A program made the translations under genes and the position numbers. The notes beneath the pieces are model-generated. The model was not told the DNA's origin. It made no database searches and worked only from the letters and a program-made list of their open reading frames with translations. Positions 23,597 to 30,468 of a stretch of DNA of 54,863 nt are shown in pieces; the stretch's first letter is position 1; every line of letters starts with the position of its first letter. The DNA is from a virus, in the IMG/VR virus record IMGVR_UViG_3300033273_000548, positions 1-54,863 of that record; one strand, 5' to 3'.

Positions 23597-24446
23597 GTGG
23601 AATTTTATGTGCAACATAGTGTTGATTGGACACTTGTTGTATATCCCATTGTACCACAGGTTTCACATAATAACTACTGTTTTCCTTTAGTTTGTACTTT
23701 TTATGATTCAATCTATTAAATTTTTCCAAAACTAGTTTATGTACAATGTTTTCATCCTCCACATTATTATATGTCTTAATGTGATTTCTAATAGCGTCTA
23801 GTAGTTCTGGATTTTTATGATATGCTTTGAAATTTTCTACTCGTTTCTTCGCTTCATGAGGTAGAGAAAATAAGGTCTTTTCACCAAATTGAATTTCTTT
23901 ATGTTTAAGTCCTAAACGTAAGGCTCTTTCATAGATTTCTGTATCTTCCCAGGCGGTAAAGTAAGATATTCTTTCATTATAACCACCAAGTTTAAAATAA
24001 TTCTCTCTAGTAATATAAAGGGTTCCCCAAAGAGCTTTGAAATATAGGTAATGTTGATACTGAAACATCTTTGATCTGTTATCTTCATGATAAAAACTCC
24101 AAGACTCATCAGTGCCAGTCAAAAAAGAATTTTCATCAATATCATGGTGTTCAAAGAAACTGAAGTATGGATTCAATACAGTATCAGAATCTAATTTCAG
24201 AATACGATCTCCCCTTGTCAAAGACGCAGCAAGATTAAGTGGCTGAGGTTGATTAAAATAGGGTTCATCTGGAACCGTAATGATTTTAATTTTGGGATCT
24301 AACTCACTTAGATGGGATATGGGTTCTTTAGAATTCCAGTCAGTTACAATGATCTCATCTATTTCATCATATTGAATCCATGAAGATATGGATACGGTTA
24401 GTGCAGGTCCCCTATTCCCACATGCAGATATTACTGAAATGCTCAT
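23592..24446 (-). CDS. GT2-like glycosyltransferase, 284 aa
   Basis: A GT-A fold is indicated by SISVISACGNRGPALTVS at the start, a DxD in LKLDSDT (Asp86/Asp88) for metal-nucleotide-sugar binding, the acceptor-side GGYNERISY, and a WEDTEIYERALRLG segment supplying the catalytic acid. The C-terminal third is helical. It is paralogous to the next gene upstream (24443-25309), overlapping by 4 bp (ATGA). Target (cell wall, virion or DNA sugar) unknown. Confidence 0.8.
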   Translation of the reverse strand: MSISVISACGNRGPALTVSISSWIQYDEIDEIIVTDWNSKEPISHLSELDPKIKIITVPDEPYFNQPQPLNLAASLTRGDRILKLDSDTVLNPYFSFFEHHDIDENSFLTGTDESWSFYHEDNRSKMFQYQHYLYFKALWGTLYITRENYFKLGGYNERISYFTAWEDTEIYERALRLGLKHKEIQFGEKTLFSLPHEAKKRVENFKAYHKNPELLDAIRNHIKTYNNVEDENIVHKLVLEKFNRLNHKKYKLKENSSYYVKPVVQWDIQQVSNQHYVAHKIPQ

Positions 24447-25309
24447 ACTTTCACTGCTTCATATATTTGATCATTTACTTGAGTCAATTCCCAGTTATAA
24501 ATTGGTTTTGAATACCATTCAAGATTCATAACAGACTTCATACTTTTAACTGATATTGTTCCATCCTCTTTAGCTTCTTCAAACATATTCATCATTTTGG
24601 AAAGAACTGGTCTGTTTTGGTGATTTTTACTTTTACAGAGTTGTGCAATGTAATTATATACTTTATCACCTTTCAATTTTTTATTAGATTGACTCACCAG
24701 ATTACTAATAGTTTCAAAAGACTCAAAGTTTTCTACCCGATGTTTATCTGTATGAGCAATGTGTAGGGCTGTCAATCGTTGGACTTCTATATTTTTGGGT
24801 TTTAATCCATATGATATCAGTCTTACACACAACTCATCATCTTCTACTGCATAATACTTTCCCATATTCTCATTATATCCGCCAACTTCTCGGAAGACAT
24901 CAGTCTTAACATATAATATTCCCCAAAGAGGATATAAGAAGTACGCATCCATACCCTTTTGGTCAACACTATTACATCCAGATATAAAAATATCTTCCTC
25001 GATCTTATGACGATCGAAGAAGTTCCAATATGGGTTTAAGATATGATCACAATCCAACTTCAAAAGATACTCACTCTTGACTAAAGATGCAGCAAGATTG
25101 AGTGGTTGAGGTTGATTGAAGTAAGGTTCATTTTTTACCGAGATTATTTTTACTTTCTTACTTAATTTGGTTAGATGAGTTAGGGACTCATCGGAGTCCC
25201 AATCAGTTATTATAACCTCATCCACTTCATCAAACTGTATCCAGGAGGATACAGATATTGACAAGGGTTTTTTACGATTCTTACATGCAGTTATAATCGA
25301 AACACTCAT
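24443..25309 (-). CDS. GT2-like glycosyltransferase, 288 aa
   Basis: It is parallel to its neighbour: SVSIITACKNRKKPLSIS start, shared PYFNQPQPLNLAASL block, DxD in LKLDCDH, acceptor GGYNENMGKYYAVEDDEL with the catalytic carboxylates. The pair arose by tandem duplication and has diverged mostly in the C-terminal third. It overlaps neighbours by 4 bp on both sides. It may act with the other enzyme to add two successive sugars; this is inference from the paired arrangement. Confidence 0.8.
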   Translation of the reverse strand: MSVSIITACKNRKKPLSISVSSWIQFDEVDEVIITDWDSDESLTHLTKLSKKVKIISVKNEPYFNQPQPLNLAASLVKSEYLLKLDCDHILNPYWNFFDRHKIEEDIFISGCNSVDQKGMDAYFLYPLWGILYVKTDVFREVGGYNENMGKYYAVEDDELCVRLISYGLKPKNIEVQRLTALHIAHTDKHRVENFESFETISNLVSQSNKKLKGDKVYNYIAQLCKSKNHQNRPVLSKMMNMFEEAKEDGTISVKSMKSVMNLEWYSKPIYNWELTQVNDQIYEAVKV

Positions 25310-25494
25310 TGACTGATATCAAGTTGACAATAATCTAAGGATTCAATTTCTTCTGGATCTACTTCTTTTGTCTTGAGTTCTCCATTGGAATCGCTATACT
25401 CGATGATATATTTTTTATTATCTTCAGTTGTTCCAACAATTGTACATGATGTTGGGGCTTTATCCTTAGATACGGAATCGGTTTGATAGTACAT
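25306..25494 (-). CDS. Hypothetical protein, 62 aa
   Basis: A short beta-rich acidic protein (SCTIVGTTEDNKKYIIEYSD, then KEVDPEEIESLDY). It overlaps the glycosyltransferase by 4 bp. It may be a small SH3-like or accessory protein; nothing diagnostic is visible. Confidence 0.6.
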   Translation of the reverse strand: MYYQTDSVSKDKAPTSCTIVGTTEDNKKYIIEYSDSNGELKTKEVDPEEIESLDYCQLDISQ

Positions 25495-25524
25495 ATTACA
25501 TTTCCTCGAAGGACACTTTATATA

Positions 25525-26157
25525 TCACCACTCCAAAGCTTCTGCAACGACAGGGAATTGTTCTTTGAATACTTCACGACATGCAAGAGCGATGTCCATA
25601 TGTTCTTTCTGAGTTCCATTAGCGGAACGCAAATTGATGTAATGGATCCATGATCTACATGAACCGGACATGTAGATACGAGTGGGCGTACAGAGAGGTA
25701 ATACATTTCGAGCACACTCCTTTGCAATTGATGCATCGAGCATCTCTTTGTAGAGTTTCATTCCTTCTTCAAAGTGTCGTTGCATTTTGATTTGGAACTC
25801 TTGACGGACAAACGGGTCAATATCATCAATAGAATTCTGACGATTCTTGGTGTCTTGCCTGCGTAGTTCAGGTAGAGGGATCGTCTCCGCAAGTAAGGAG
25901 GAATCAGCATAACGTTGCGAAAACTCTTGATATGTAAATGAGCGGTGCCGGAGGATTTGAGCCGCGATTGCACGGGTAGTCTCAATCTCAAGCGTCATGA
26001 ACGACTGTTCAAAGACACTCCAGTGGTTATGTTTGATGCAATACTTTAGAAGACCCGCAACGTTGGGATTCTCTTGATTTGCGGGATTACTGACACGAGC
26101 AACGTATCCCATCGTCGCTTCAGCATCAGGGGTAATAGAAACAAGTTTAACAGTCAT
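25525..26157 (-). CDS. thyX: Flavin-dependent thymidylate synthase ThyX, 210 aa
   Basis: The ThyX signature RHRSFTYQEFSQR occupies residues 70-82, with the N-terminal VARVSNPANQ and the C-terminal SGSCRSWIHYINLRSA that holds the dUMP-binding residues. It makes dTMP from dUMP using methylene-folate and FAD, supplying thymidine for an AT-rich genome. Length is normal for the family. It follows a 62-aa gene by 7 bp and shares its promoter at 26372-26400. Confidence 0.97.
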   Translation of the reverse strand: MTVKLVSITPDAEATMGYVARVSNPANQENPNVAGLLKYCIKHNHWSVFEQSFMTLEIETTRAIAAQILRHRSFTYQEFSQRYADSSLLAETIPLPELRRQDTKNRQNSIDDIDPFVRQEFQIKMQRHFEEGMKLYKEMLDASIAKECARNVLPLCTPTRIYMSGSCRSWIHYINLRSANGTQKEHMDIALACREVFKEQFPVVAEALEW

Positions 26158-26164
26158 TTAGTTA

Positions 26165-26353
26165 TCAGTCAGGGTAGCCGTCGTCATCATTAAAAACCTC
26201 GTCATAATCACCATAGTAGTGTCGAGGGTTGTCGTAATTTTCTCGTGTATCTATGTAAGAACTTGGATCGGAATAAACTTCGGATTCCAAAATATCCACA
26301 AGAGATTTGAGATTTTTCACAATAAGTTTAAGTTTTTCTTTGTCCATTCTCAA
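26165..26353 (-). CDS. Hypothetical acidic protein, 62 aa
   Basis: A basic helix (MDKEKLKLIVKNLKSLVDIL) is followed by a Tyr/Asp-rich tail (HYYGDYDEVFNDDDGYPD). Two in-frame ATGs (26353 and 26347) are possible. It is the first gene after the terminator-promoter element at 26372-26408 and is cotranscribed with thyX. Function unknown. Confidence 0.65.
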   Translation of the reverse strand: MRMDKEKLKLIVKNLKSLVDILESEVYSDPSSYIDTRENYDNPRHYYGDYDEVFNDDDGYPD

Positions 26354-26371
26354 CTTATGTATTCACTCCAA

Positions 26372-26400
26372 ATTATACCACAAAAAAAGGAGGGTGTCTA
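26372..26400 (-). promoter_or_regulatory. Sigma70 promoter TAGACA-17-TGGTATAAT embedded in a terminator
   Basis: The minus strand has TAGACA (26395-26400), a 17-bp spacer and an extended -10 TGGTATAAT (-10 at 26372-26377). The -35 lies in the loop and stem of the preceding terminator hairpin. It drives the 62-aa gene and thyX. Confidence 0.75.
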
Positions 26401-26408
26401 ACCCTCCT
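26381..26408 (-). terminator. Intrinsic terminator
   Basis: Perfect 8-bp stem AGGAGGGT/ACCCTCCT (26388-26395 with 26401-26408), 5-base loop, followed on the minus strand by a run of seven T. It ends the transcript of the 62-aa gene at 26418-26606. Its stem core matches the gp53/gp32 terminator at 19376. Confidence 0.85.
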
Positions 26409-26417
26409 GAAAAATAA

Positions 26418-26606
26418 TTATAAAAAGATTCTCCTACATATTCGTTTACATTCGTTTTGGTTTAAAGCATCGCACTCAATCAAGCACTCATAATAATCGT
26501 TGATCTTTTGGTTTTCAGCTTCAAGTTCATCTATTGTGTCCTCAAAGTGTCGCCACTCATCGAATTGAGCTCTTGATAAGATATTGTGCATGACAGTATC
26601 CTCCAC
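26418..26606 (-). CDS. Hypothetical Cys-containing helical protein, 62 aa
   Basis: Acidic coiled-coil-like helix (RHFEDTIDELEAENQKI), then four cysteines in YECLIECDALNQNECKRICRR that could form two disulfides or a metal site. It stands alone between two intrinsic terminators (26381-26408 and 26738-26764), so it should have its own promoter in the 148-bp AT-rich gap 26607-26754; no convincing one is visible there. Function unknown. Confidence 0.6.
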   Translation of the reverse strand: MEDTVMHNILSRAQFDEWRHFEDTIDELEAENQKINDYYECLIECDALNQNECKRICRRIFL

Positions 26607-26737
26607 TTTTACAATTTTATTTCATGACATTGTATAACAGTTCAGGGAATTTTAAAGCATTGATTTTTCCAAATTCTGTATTATCTAGGCATGTTTATGT
26701 ATCTTACTATACATTTGTAAATTTTTAACATAAGTAC

Positions 26738-26764
26738 AAAAAAAGAGAGGTTTTTTAACCTCTC
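26738..26764 (-). terminator. Intrinsic terminator
   Basis: Perfect 8-bp stem GAGAGGTT/AACCTCTC (26745-26752 with 26757-26764), 4-base loop, followed on the minus strand by seven T. It overlaps the last codons of the 56-aa gene and ends the small-gene operon that begins at 27634. Confidence 0.85.
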
Positions 26765-26925
26765 CTGTTATATATTGGTTCAATTTTTAGCAACTGTTCA
26801 AAGTATTCGTGCAAGTGTATCCGATAGCAGGACCAGTATGTTACCCCTCGATATTTGAGTAGATAACAACTGGGTGGTCTGCTGTCTTTGTCCATGTCAT
26901 CATAATGATAGACATAGTTCTCCAT
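26755..26925 (-). CDS. Small Tyr-rich protein, 56 aa
   Basis: ATG at 26923-26925, TAA at 26755-26757. The product begins MENYVYHYDDMDKD, contains a TYWSCYRIHLHEYFEQLL segment and ends with basic residues. It starts on the base after the preceding stop, and its own stop lies inside the terminator. No recognised domain; function unknown. Confidence 0.55.
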   Translation of the reverse strand: MENYVYHYDDMDKDSRPPSCYLLKYRGVTYWSCYRIHLHEYFEQLLKIEPIYNRRG

Positions 26926-27021
26926 TTATCTTTTGGTTAATAGAAGGACTTCTCCATAAATTAGAACAATAAAGCTTACACAAAACAAAGTTCCTAATCC
27001 AGCGACTTGTAGTGCTTGCAT
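26926..27021 (-). CDS. Single-pass membrane micropeptide, 31 aa
   Basis: From ATG at 27019-27021 the frame encodes a 31-residue peptide that is nearly all one hydrophobic segment (LGTLFCVSFIVLIYGEVLLL) with a TKR end, so N-out/C-in insertion is likely. A longer reading to 27108 lies over the DUF4278-like gene and is not favoured. It is spaced tightly (4 bp and 0 bp) in the small-gene operon. Function unknown. Confidence 0.5.
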   Translation of the reverse strand: MQALQVAGLGTLFCVSFIVLIYGEVLLLTKR

Positions 27022-27025
27022 AGTT

Positions 27026-27190
27026 CTATTTATTATAAGTGTGTCCTCTATAGCAGAAAGTACCATGTACTTCGTCAGTTCCTGGTTGACACTCATACTT
27101 GACGCCACGATAAGTGGTCATCATGATTTGAGCATCGTGAAGAGCTGCTGCTTTCTTGATCTGATTACGAATGAGATTGAGTGTGTTCAT
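27026..27190 (-). CDS. DUF4278-like small protein, 54 aa
   Basis: ATG at 27188-27190, TAG at 27026-27028. A helical start (NTLNLIRNQIKKAAALHDAQ) precedes MMTTYRGVKYECQPGT and CYRGHTYNK. The paired YRGxxY motifs are those of the cyanobacterial DUF4278 family, often found in cyanophages. The gene is absent from longer-frame predictions because of its size. Function unknown. Confidence 0.65.
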   Translation of the reverse strand: MNTLNLIRNQIKKAAALHDAQIMMTTYRGVKYECQPGTDEVHGTFCYRGHTYNK

Positions 27191-27236
27191 TTGTCGTTAC
27201 CTGAAAAAATGGGTGAGTTTTAAGTCTCCCGTTCCT

Positions 27237-27398
27237 TCAGTCGTTTGCGTCCCAATGACACTCAGGCACAGATTCCTTTACGGTTTCTACAAGTTCTACC
27301 TTCACCAAAGGAGGTAGATCTTGATGCTTAGAGATTCTCAACATAAGAGTCTCAGCATCCTGGCATGTCATTGTTGAATACAAAAGTAATTCAAACAT
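27237..27398 (-). CDS. Small conserved protein, 53 aa
   Basis: ATG at 27396-27398, TGA at 27237-27239. Starts MFELLLYSTMTCQDAETL and ends PECHWDAND, with two cysteines. The layout (hydrophobic N-terminus, a Cys, a helical middle and a C-terminal Cys with acidic end) resembles the adjacent 66-aa protein, so both may be paralogous small exported or membrane-linked proteins. Its start has the same GTTCATCnCATG context as that gene. Confidence 0.55.
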   Translation of the reverse strand: MFELLLYSTMTCQDAETLMLRISKHQDLPPLVKVELVETVKESVPECHWDAND

Positions 27399-27433
27399 GG
27401 GATGAACGCTCCGTTCCGCGACTTACTTGCGTC

Positions 27434-27634
27434 TCACACTAACATATCGTTACATTGACCTTCTACTTTCGATCTAAGATAACCTAGAAGATTATATTTA
27501 GATCGTCTGTCCAGATTGTCATCCATAAGGATTTCAATCTTCTGTTGTAAGAACCTTTCACACGACATGTGCCACCCATAAGGTGAGTCGTCGGCATGAT
27601 GGGCAAGGGTCAATGCCAGTAAGATACTGAGCAT
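27434..27634 (-). CDS. Small protein with signal-peptide-like N-terminus, 66 aa
   Basis: MLSILLALTLAHHADD looks like a short signal sequence; the rest holds two cysteines (MSCERFLQQK and VEGQCNDMLV) that could bond in the periplasm. It is the first gene after the promoter at 27653-27681. Related to the 53-aa neighbour in pattern. Function unknown. Confidence 0.6.
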   Translation of the reverse strand: MLSILLALTLAHHADDSPYGWHMSCERFLQQKIEILMDDNLDRRSKYNLLGYLRSKVEGQCNDMLV

Positions 27635-27652
27635 GAGATGAACGATGTGGTC

Positions 27653-27681
27653 ATTATAGACCGTTCAAGCTATATAGTCAA
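27653..27681 (-). promoter_or_regulatory. Sigma70-type promoter TTGACT-17-TATAAT
   Basis: Minus-strand TTGACT (27676-27681) and a perfect TATAAT (27653-27658) separated by 17 bp, 18 bp before the ATG at 27634. It should drive the run of small genes down to the terminator at 26738-26764. Confidence 0.85.
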
Positions 27682-27707
27682 GCAGTTTGGTAAAATGCGA
27701 TACAATT

Positions 27708-27923
27708 TTAAGAATTGTCAAGATTGTACTGCATTATCATAGCAAAAACTTTTGACTTTAAGATTTTAAGATACTCTTGTTCTTCTGCAGGTCTCCTAGG
27801 AGAACCAGGCCAGGCTTCGATTGAATAACAAATATGGTCATAGAAAACTCTAAGTTCGTCTATTCCCATATTCATTTGGCAATACCAATCGCCTTCAAAT
27901 AGTTCAAAAGCATCTTCGTCCAT
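27708..27923 (-). CDS. Hypothetical protein, 71 aa
   Basis: Acidic, aromatic N-terminus (MDEDAFELFEGDWYCQM) and a helical C-terminal half (EEQEYLKILKSKVFAMIM). It follows plastocyanin by 5 bp and is probably cotranscribed. No known family by eye. Confidence 0.6.
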   Translation of the reverse strand: MDEDAFELFEGDWYCQMNMGIDELRVFYDHICYSIEAWPGSPRRPAEEQEYLKILKSKVFAMIMQYNLDNS

Positions 27924-27928
27924 ATAGT

Positions 27929-28252
27929 TTAATTAACGTGTACTGTACCGATCATACCAGCGCCTTTATGTGGAGCACACCAGTATGTGTAGTCACCTGT
28001 TTCAGTAAAGGTGACATCGAACTCTTCACCAGGAAGCAGTGCAAGTGCCTCATGATCAAGTTCGGGATGATCTTCCACGATTACATTGTGTGGTGGAAGC
28101 ATATTGTTGACAAAGTGAACAGATTCTCCTGTAGCAATAGTAACCTCTGCTGGATCAAAAACAAGGTTGCCATCGGCACCCATCATGACATCTACAGCCC
28201 AAGCAGGTGCAGCAAGAAAAAGTGTAGATAGTAGTGCAAAAAGAAATTTCAT
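27929..28252 (-). CDS. petE: Plastocyanin, 107 aa
   Basis: A Sec signal peptide (residues 1-19, cleavage after AWA) precedes a type-I copper domain with all four ligands: His55 (PPHNV), and Cys92, His95, Met100 in WCAPHKGAGM. Plastocyanin carries electrons from cytochrome b6f to photosystem I or a terminal oxidase in the thylakoid lumen. Phage petE is known from cyanomyoviruses and is thought to sustain electron flow during infection. Normal mature length (about 88 aa, slightly short). Confidence 0.95.
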   Translation of the reverse strand: MKFLFALLSTLFLAAPAWAVDVMMGADGNLVFDPAEVTIATGESVHFVNNMLPPHNVIVEDHPELDHEALALLPGEEFDVTFTETGDYTYWCAPHKGAGMIGTVHVN

Positions 28253-28324
28253 TGGGTATTTGCAACTAGTTTATGTAGGCGGATTTTCATCAAATGGGTT
28301 GTGTGCCCGTGACTACATTGTTAT

Positions 28325-28594
28325 TTAAGCAATTCCTTGTGCAATATCTAATGCTCTACTAGCAGTACGTACTAATCTATATTTCTTATTATTTTTTGTA
28401 TATGGTATAGACAATGAAAAACCCAGAAGATCACCATCTGGATCATCTGGGATACCTACTGGTTGAACAAAAAATATACCTGCGTGGGCAACACACTTCC
28501 AACCTATGTCTACAAAACCCAAATCTCTTAATGCACATTCAAGTTTTAAAGAGTAACATGCTTCCTCTAACTTCATGTACGGAAATCCGAACAA
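28325..28594 (-). CDS. Conserved small protein, 89 aa
   Basis: Starts at ATG 28594, with an alternative ATG six codons later (MKLEEACYSLKLEC). It has a GIFFVQPVGIPDDPDG turn-rich middle and an Arg-rich amphipathic end (LVRTASRALDIAQ). It lies 3 bp after the 64-aa gene and before petE, probably in the transcript from 28815-28843. Function unknown. Confidence 0.6.
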   Translation of the reverse strand: MFGFPYMKLEEACYSLKLECALRDLGFVDIGWKCVAHAGIFFVQPVGIPDDPDGDLLGFSLSIPYTKNNKKYRLVRTASRALDIAQGIA

Positions 28595-28597
28595 TAA

Positions 28598-28792
28598 TTA
28601 TTTAGAGATTCTTTCTTCTAGTTCATTGATACGACTAAATTCTGCATATGCTTGTTCGGATCTTTCATGCAGAATATCCATGAGATCATCATAAATCACA
28701 TCAATCTCAACATAATCGTTGAAATAAGTTTCAAGGGCTTCTCTTAGGTATCTTTTACGATTCCATTCATGAGAATAGGGTTTGTAGTCCAT
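28598..28792 (-). CDS. Conserved small helical protein, 64 aa
   Basis: ATG at 28790-28792 gives MDYKPYSHEWNRKRYLREAL and a long acidic helix (YDDLMDILHERSEQAY). The frame extends upstream to 28936, but a consensus promoter at 28815-28843 lies inside that extension, which fixes the start. First gene of its transcript; function unknown. Confidence 0.7.
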   Translation of the reverse strand: MDYKPYSHEWNRKRYLREALETYFNDYVEIDVIYDDLMDILHERSEQAYAEFSRINELEERISK

Positions 28793-28814
28793 GGTAATGA
28801 TATTATATGGTTCT

Positions 28815-28843
28815 ATTATAGAGTCATGGATTGTTTTTGTCAA
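28815..28843 (-). promoter_or_regulatory. Perfect consensus sigma70 promoter TTGACA-17-TATAAT
   Basis: On the minus strand TTGACA (28838-28843) and TATAAT (28815-28820) are exact, with the optimal 17-bp spacer. It lies inside the 3' end of the gene at 28824-28970 and 22 bp before the ATG at 28792. It is the only fully consensus promoter I found here and should be very strong. Confidence 0.9.
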
Positions 28844-28970
28844 TCCCAAGTTCTTCAAGGTAATCCAACCACCACTGAGGATCTTTACGTTGTTTCCAGC
28901 GAGGAACTTCCAAACCTCTCTCAGAGTACCACTCATAGAGTGCTTGATCTATTTTCTCAGAAATCTCCAT
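28824..28970 (-). CDS. Small conserved protein, 48 aa
   Basis: From ATG at 28970: MEISEKIDQALYEWYSERGL, then VPRWKQRKDPQWWLDYLEELGI, a Trp-rich helical peptide. It overlaps the membrane protein gene by 14 bp. Longer reading to 29051 is less likely because it doubles the overlap. Its last codons contain the promoter for the next gene. Function unknown. Confidence 0.6.
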   Translation of the reverse strand: MEISEKIDQALYEWYSERGLEVPRWKQRKDPQWWLDYLEELGIDKNNP

Positions 28971-29160
28971 CACCCTCTTCCTTTTCATCAACGTCTGCAT
29001 ATGCGTCTGCCACATAAGGTCCGTGTGGTTTGAGTGATTCTTCTCGGACATAGTTCTGTTCAGAATTTACAGCAGATACCCATACAGCGAGTTTCATTAC
29101 TATGTAGATAATAACAAGTGGTAAAAAGCATCCGATTAGTACGATAGTTTCAGAAGTCAT
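28957..29160 (-). CDS. Single-pass membrane protein, 67 aa
   Basis: One N-terminal membrane segment (residues about 5-28, IVLIGCFLPLVIIYIVMKLA) followed by a soluble acidic tail (ADVDEKEEGDGDF). It overlaps its upstream neighbour by 4 bp (ATGA 29157-29160). Small membrane proteins of this type are frequent in cyanophage early regions; function unknown. Confidence 0.65.
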   Translation of the reverse strand: MTSETIVLIGCFLPLVIIYIVMKLAVWVSAVNSEQNYVREESLKPHGPYVADAYADVDEKEEGDGDF

Positions 29161-29357
29161 TGATCAACCTCCCAACACTTTTCGAATTTGTCTCTTAATT
29201 CATTTAGAACAATTTGTTGTTGAAATTCTTGAATGTAATCATTTATAACTTTTTCTTCTTCTGTTAACTCCATACGATATCTCATCTTACAGTCAATGAG
29301 TTGAACCATGTTCATGTAATACTCAGTGCCCCTATTGATGAACTCTTCGTAGGTCAT
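29157..29357 (-). CDS. Small helical protein, 66 aa
   Basis: Fully helical and acidic: MTYEEFINRGTEYYMNM, then TEEEKVINDYIQEFQQQIVL. Overlaps both neighbours by 4 bp, so it is translationally coupled. No domain recognised. Confidence 0.65.
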   Translation of the reverse strand: MTYEEFINRGTEYYMNMVQLIDCKMRYRMELTEEEKVINDYIQEFQQQIVLNELRDKFEKCWEVDQ

Positions 29358-29554
29358 TTTTCTTTATTGACTACTTTTTCGTATTCGTCAAAACTAAATT
29401 CACTGGGTACAAGTTGATTTGCCAACTTATCTCTTAAATCATTAATTCTTTTTTCATCATACTGTTTAAATGAGCCCACTTTATCCACTTTCTTATAATA
29501 ATGAAGTGCATTAAGTATGATTGTATAATCTTCTAGTGTTAAATCAAAATTCAT
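29354..29554 (-). CDS. Small helical protein, 66 aa
   Basis: MNFDLTLEDYTIILNALHYY start and KRINDLRDKLANQL helix, a pattern shared by small phage proteins that begin with a short beta strand and an LxxALxYY helix. Overlaps neighbours by 4 bp each side. Function unknown. Confidence 0.65.
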   Translation of the reverse strand: MNFDLTLEDYTIILNALHYYKKVDKVGSFKQYDEKRINDLRDKLANQLVPSEFSFDEYEKVVNKEK

Positions 29555-29787
29555 AAGAACATTCCATTGTCACTCATGTACTTGAGTGTTTCTTTTAAGT
29601 TTCCTCTGTGGTTGAGTCCAATTGCGATTTGAGGATACTCTGCCTCACTACCAAACTCTGCACGAAACTGTCTATCACTGAAATCAACCCCAAGTAAAAA
29701 CTCCCTTACATCTTGATCACATGCTTCAAGAACCATTTTTGCTCTTTCTGATTCTTGACTACCGTTACCATAAACTAGTGCTTGCAT
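29551..29787 (-). CDS. Glutaredoxin-like protein lacking the CxxC site, 78 aa
   Basis: The C-terminal part (FRAEFGSEAEYPQIAIG, then GNLKETLKYM) matches the glutaredoxin fold with its cis-proline (YPQ) and final helix. At the place of the active site it reads VYGNGSQESERAKMV, with no CxxC; the only Cys is in LEACDQDV. A redox function is therefore unlikely, and a binding or structural role is more probable. ATG at 29787 overlaps the preceding stop by 1 bp (TAATG); the longer start at 29805 would overlap more. Confidence 0.7.
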   Translation of the reverse strand: MQALVYGNGSQESERAKMVLEACDQDVREFLLGVDFSDRQFRAEFGSEAEYPQIAIGLNHRGNLKETLKYMSDNGMFL

Positions 29788-30104
29788 TAGTCTCTTTGCC
29801 TCCAATCATCAGGTTTGTCTTGTTTGAACCAATCAACAATCTCGTCCGCAGATTCAAATCCAGTTCTATAATTAGATGGGTCGGGATCTCCTAGTCCCAT
29901 CTTATTCATAAAATCGTCCATACTACCCTCCTGCATATCGGGATTAGCAGCCTGGCGTCTTGCTTTCCTTAACCATTCTCTAGCAGTGGTATTTGCCTTA
30001 CCAAGTTTTTCTGCCCAGATCATGTCTGACAATTCAACTTGTTCTCCCTGAACAATCTTTTTGCAGATTTCCTCAAGACGTTTACGGTATGCAGTAGAAA
30101 GCAT
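29787..30104 (-). CDS. Conserved cyanophage protein, 105 aa
   Basis: A basic helical N-terminal half (YRKRLEEICKKIVQGE, then AREWLRKARRQA) resembles a helix-turn-helix or RNA/DNA-contact region; the C-terminal half is acidic (GFESADEIVDWFKQDKPDDW). A perfect TATAAT at 30136-30141 on the minus strand lies just upstream, but no good -35 box accompanies it. Function unknown. Confidence 0.65.
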   Translation of the reverse strand: MLSTAYRKRLEEICKKIVQGEQVELSDMIWAEKLGKANTTAREWLRKARRQAANPDMQEGSMDDFMNKMGLGDPDPSNYRTGFESADEIVDWFKQDKPDDWRQRD

Positions 30105-30141
30105 GTATACCTCTCGTACTAAGAGTATTTAGAGTATTATA

Positions 30142-30468
30142 TCACCTTTCAATGTAACTTAATGTGTGATTTGATGCATTAAGTTGATGAATAATGACAT
30201 CACATCCGATCTTAGGATCACAATCTCCACAAGTAAAAATGTCTACAGCAGCTTCACCTTTTTCTGGCCAAGTATGAATACTAATATGACTTTCCGAAAG
30301 TAAAGTCAATACTGTCACTCCTTGTGGTTCAAATTTCTTGTAAATTGTCTGTACAACCGTAGCACGACTTACTGATGCTGCGTCTTCTAAAAGATCAATA
30401 AGAAATTTGTAATCATTTAATTTATCAAATGGACAACCATACAGGTTGAGCAAATAATGTTTACCCAT
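30142..30468 (-). CDS. speD: S-adenosylmethionine decarboxylase, prokaryotic type, 108 aa
   Basis: The self-processing motif LSESHISIHTWPE (residues 57-69) predicts cleavage between Glu59 and Ser60 to form the pyruvoyl cofactor; Cys80 in DIFTCGDC is the proton donor position. Length is short but includes the whole class-1B core (about 115-125 aa usual). It makes decarboxylated SAM for spermidine synthesis; phage copies may supply polyamines for DNA packing or photosystem protection. It starts 1 bp before the end of the preceding gene region. Confidence 0.93.
   Translation of the reverse strand: MGKHYLLNLYGCPFDKLNDYKFLIDLLEDAASVSRATVVQTIYKKFEPQGVTVLTLLSESHISIHTWPEKGEAAVDIFTCGDCDPKIGCDVIIHQLNASNHTLSYIER

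Noticed and set aside
26640-26670. MotA-box-like TGCTTTA followed by TATACAAT on the minus strand upstream of the 62-aa gene
   Set aside because: The spacing to the -10 (16-18 bp) does not fit T4 middle promoters (about 12-13 bp), and cyanophages are not known to rely on MotA.
27027-27034. AATAAATA on the minus strand before the 31-aa membrane peptide
   Set aside because: Only a few bases separate it from the ATG and it is part of the NK-stop codons of the preceding gene; spacing is too short for a promoter.
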